Part shown: one piece after another, positions 63,049 through 64,000 of the stretch | Layout: every line of letters starts with the position of its first letter | How positions within the stretch are numbered: the stretch's first letter is position 1 | NCBI GenBank assembly: GCA_943361925.1 | Contig: CALRIT020000016.1 | Coordinates: 49,095-113,094 of the forward strand | Length of the DNA: 64,000 nt | Source of the DNA: CAISCU01 sp943361925 | GTDB lineage: Bacteria > Bacteroidota > Bacteroidia > UKL13-3 | Direction: 5' to 3' | Position numbers and translations under genes: made by a program | The notes under the pieces: model-generated | Databases searched by the model: none | Told to the model about the DNA's origin: nothing | What the model saw: only the letters and a program-made list of their open reading frames with translations

Positions 63049-63218
63049 TTTTTAATTTCATTTTGCATTTCTTCATCAGAAATTACATCTCCCTTTTCTG
63101 CATCCTGAATTCCTTTTTCTACTTTATCCAGCAAAATCATTTTATCGATTAATTCATCGATAGAGAAATGCTCAGGAAAACTAGTGATGGTTTTTAATAC
63201 ATTACTTTTTGAAAGCAT
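63036..63218 (-). CDS. Antitoxin-like protein (60 aa)
   Basis: 60 residues, with a helical N-terminus (SFPEHFSIDELIDKMILLDK) and a C-terminal tail VEKGIQDAEKGDVISDEEM ending NEIKKWLK. Such tails are common in antitoxins of ParE-type toxins. A DNA-binding motif is not obvious. The overlap with the toxin gene in the order antitoxin then toxin supports the pairing. Confidence 0.75.
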   Translation of the reverse strand: MLSKSNVLKTITSFPEHFSIDELIDKMILLDKVEKGIQDAEKGDVISDEEMQNEIKKWLK

Positions 63219-63282
63219 TTGATATTTTTTTATGTAAATATATGAAAATGTAATTAAGAAATGAATTCATCTTTATGAAAAT

Positions 63283-63413
63283 GGTCAACGTAATTTAGGC
63301 TTTTTTGAAGGCTTCTAGCACCTAGCCACTGGCAACTGGCTTTTGATTTGAATAGGTAGAACATGCCTTTATAATAATCAAGATTTTTAAAATCGGTAAA
63401 TGTAATTTAGGTT
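63283..63413 (+). repeat. Fifth copy of the heptad-bearing repeat
   Basis: This copy begins in GTCAACGTAATTTAGG (63283 onward), with heptads from 63310 (GCTTCTA, GCACCTA, GCCACTG, GCAACTG, GCTTTTG), and ends near GTAATTTAGG at 63402-63411. With units 1-4 it brackets the toxin-antitoxin pair. Confidence 0.85.
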
Positions 63414-63472
63414 CCCAAAATAAAAACATTGACCATCAAACAAACAGATTTCACTATCAACTGTATTTCCCT

Positions 63473-63540
63473 AAGCCCTGAAGGGGCGTAATATGTTAGA
63501 ACATAAATCACCAAAGCCAATCAAGCCCTGAAGGGGCGAA
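63473..63540 (+). repeat. Two copies of a short hairpin repeat
   Basis: AAGCCCTGAAGGGGCG at 63473-63488 and 63523-63538, 50 bases apart. GCCC-TGAA-GGGGC can fold as a hairpin. Only two units are present. Confidence 0.7.
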
Positions 63541-63550
63541 ATCCCTAATA

Positions 63551-63607
63551 GGCTTCTGGCTGCTAGCCTCTGGCACCTGGCTTTTTGCTTCTAGCTACTT
63601 GCCTTGA
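63551..63607 (+). repeat. Heptad run of eight units
   Basis: From 63552: GCTTCTG, GCTGCTA, GCCTCTG, GCACCTG, GCTTTTT, GCTTCTA, GCTACTT, GCCTTGA. The AT-rich arm of the 110-base unit is missing here. No gene is seen between here and 63958. Confidence 0.75.
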
Positions 63608-63716
63608 ATTGGAAATGAAAAACATACACATTACAATAAGAATTTATCGACTTAGTTAACTGTAATCAACTTAATCCTTCTTTTGAAAACCAATTTTTAT
63701 ACTAGCGGAATCGCAG

Positions 63717-63748
63717 GCCAGAAGCCAGCCACCAGTTGCCAGCAGCCC
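63717..63748 (-). repeat. Heptad run in reverse orientation
   Basis: On the minus strand: GCTGCTG, GCAACTG, GTGGCTG, GCTTCTG. It is inverted relative to the copies at 62.2-63.6 kb. Confidence 0.7.
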
Positions 63749-63958
63749 AAAAGACCGCCTTCGATGATGAAAGGCTTTTGCTTACTTTTTGCCTAAAAAG
63801 TAAGGATCATAACAACGAAATGTTTCTACATACACATTTTTACTTGTAACAAGAAACCTAATCAAAATAGAATTTCATTTTGGGAATTTGTTTCTTTTTG
63901 AAGCAAAATTGAAACATGGTCAAAACATAATTATCTTATTTTCAATTATATATATTTT

Positions 63959-64000
63959 ATGGCACAAATTTCGCCAATTCATAATAAACGAGAAAATAAC
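63959..64000 (+). CDS. Possible gene start cut by the window end
   Basis: An ATG at 63959 opens a frame (MAQISPIHNKRENN) to the edge of the window without a stop. Fourteen codons are too few to identify it. Confidence 0.3.
   Translation, partial: MAQISPIHNKRENN

Noticed and set aside
62220..63413. Integron-like cassette array with attC sites
   Set aside because: The repeats lack the RYYYAAC and GTTRRRY core pair, four units are directly tandem without cassettes, and no integrase gene is seen.
63473..63540. Possible CRISPR array
   Set aside because: Only two 16-base units with one spacer, no cas genes, and the unit is too short.

Overview
The window is AT-rich chromosomal DNA from a member of the Bacteroidota. 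Three things point there. Several promoters fit the phylum pattern TTG-N19-21-TAnnTTTG, and ribosome binding sites are weak or absent. Secreted proteins carry C-terminal tails typical of the type IX secretion system (T9SS), including a long SprB-repeat adhesin and a CotH protein. The gene content (bshA, class I FbaB aldolase, ECF sigma/anti-sigma/Spy-like cluster, DUF1569, DUF1801 and DUF2442 proteins) also fits. No rRNA, tRNA, CRISPR array, prophage or recognisable insertion sequence was seen.

Layout. 1-7.75 kb is a sensory block: the 3' part of a propeller-type hybrid histidine kinase (cut by the window edge), a giant kinase with ten PAS domains and one GAF domain, and a secreted Kazal-type protein whose start overlaps the kinase stop. 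7.9-11.4 kb is translation and nucleotide housekeeping (rplM-rpsI-rpsB, tsf, pyrH), with terminators after rpsB, tsf and pyrH. 11.4-14.7 kb on the minus strand holds xseB/xseA and an isocitrate dehydrogenase. 14.8-18.3 kb is a plus-strand run: aminotransferase, membrane protein, TSUP transporter, glyoxalase-like protein, DUF1569 protein. 18.5-24 kb on the minus strand holds a di-heme peroxidase, two unknown accessory genes among palindromes, and a secreted GH13 pullulanase. 24.1-27.7 kb holds a receiver domain without its phospho-acceptor, an ECF sigma/anti-sigma/Spy-like operon and a CoA-transferase.

27.8-41.5 kb is mixed metabolism and housekeeping: GNAT, DUF1801, TPR lipoprotein, epimerase, an arginase-fold protein that has lost most metal ligands, a GT-C-like membrane protein, an ACC deaminase-like PLP enzyme, a SurA-like PPIase, a cyclase, a membrane histidine kinase coupled to ruvX and def, and an acyl-CoA synthetase. 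41.7-47 kb is the adhesin, whose 12 SprB repeats follow a three-repeat higher-order period. 47-53.3 kb has a lone secreted protein bounded by a 34-bp direct repeat of a GNAT gene end, then fbaB, accD, purK and bshA. 53.4-59.5 kb is a MarR-controlled RND efflux operon with two matching candidate operators in the intergenic region shared with bshA. 59.5-64 kb holds CotH, a GyrI-like protein and a repeat-rich region in which a toxin-antitoxin pair sits between copies of a roughly 110-bp heptad-bearing repeat.

The observations most worth following are the SprB higher-order repeat, the heptad repeat family around the toxin-antitoxin pair, the 34-bp duplication around a single gene, the arginase-fold pseudoenzyme, the paired MarR operators facing bshA, and the receiver lacking its aspartate. 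No wholly new multi-gene system could be established from sequence alone.
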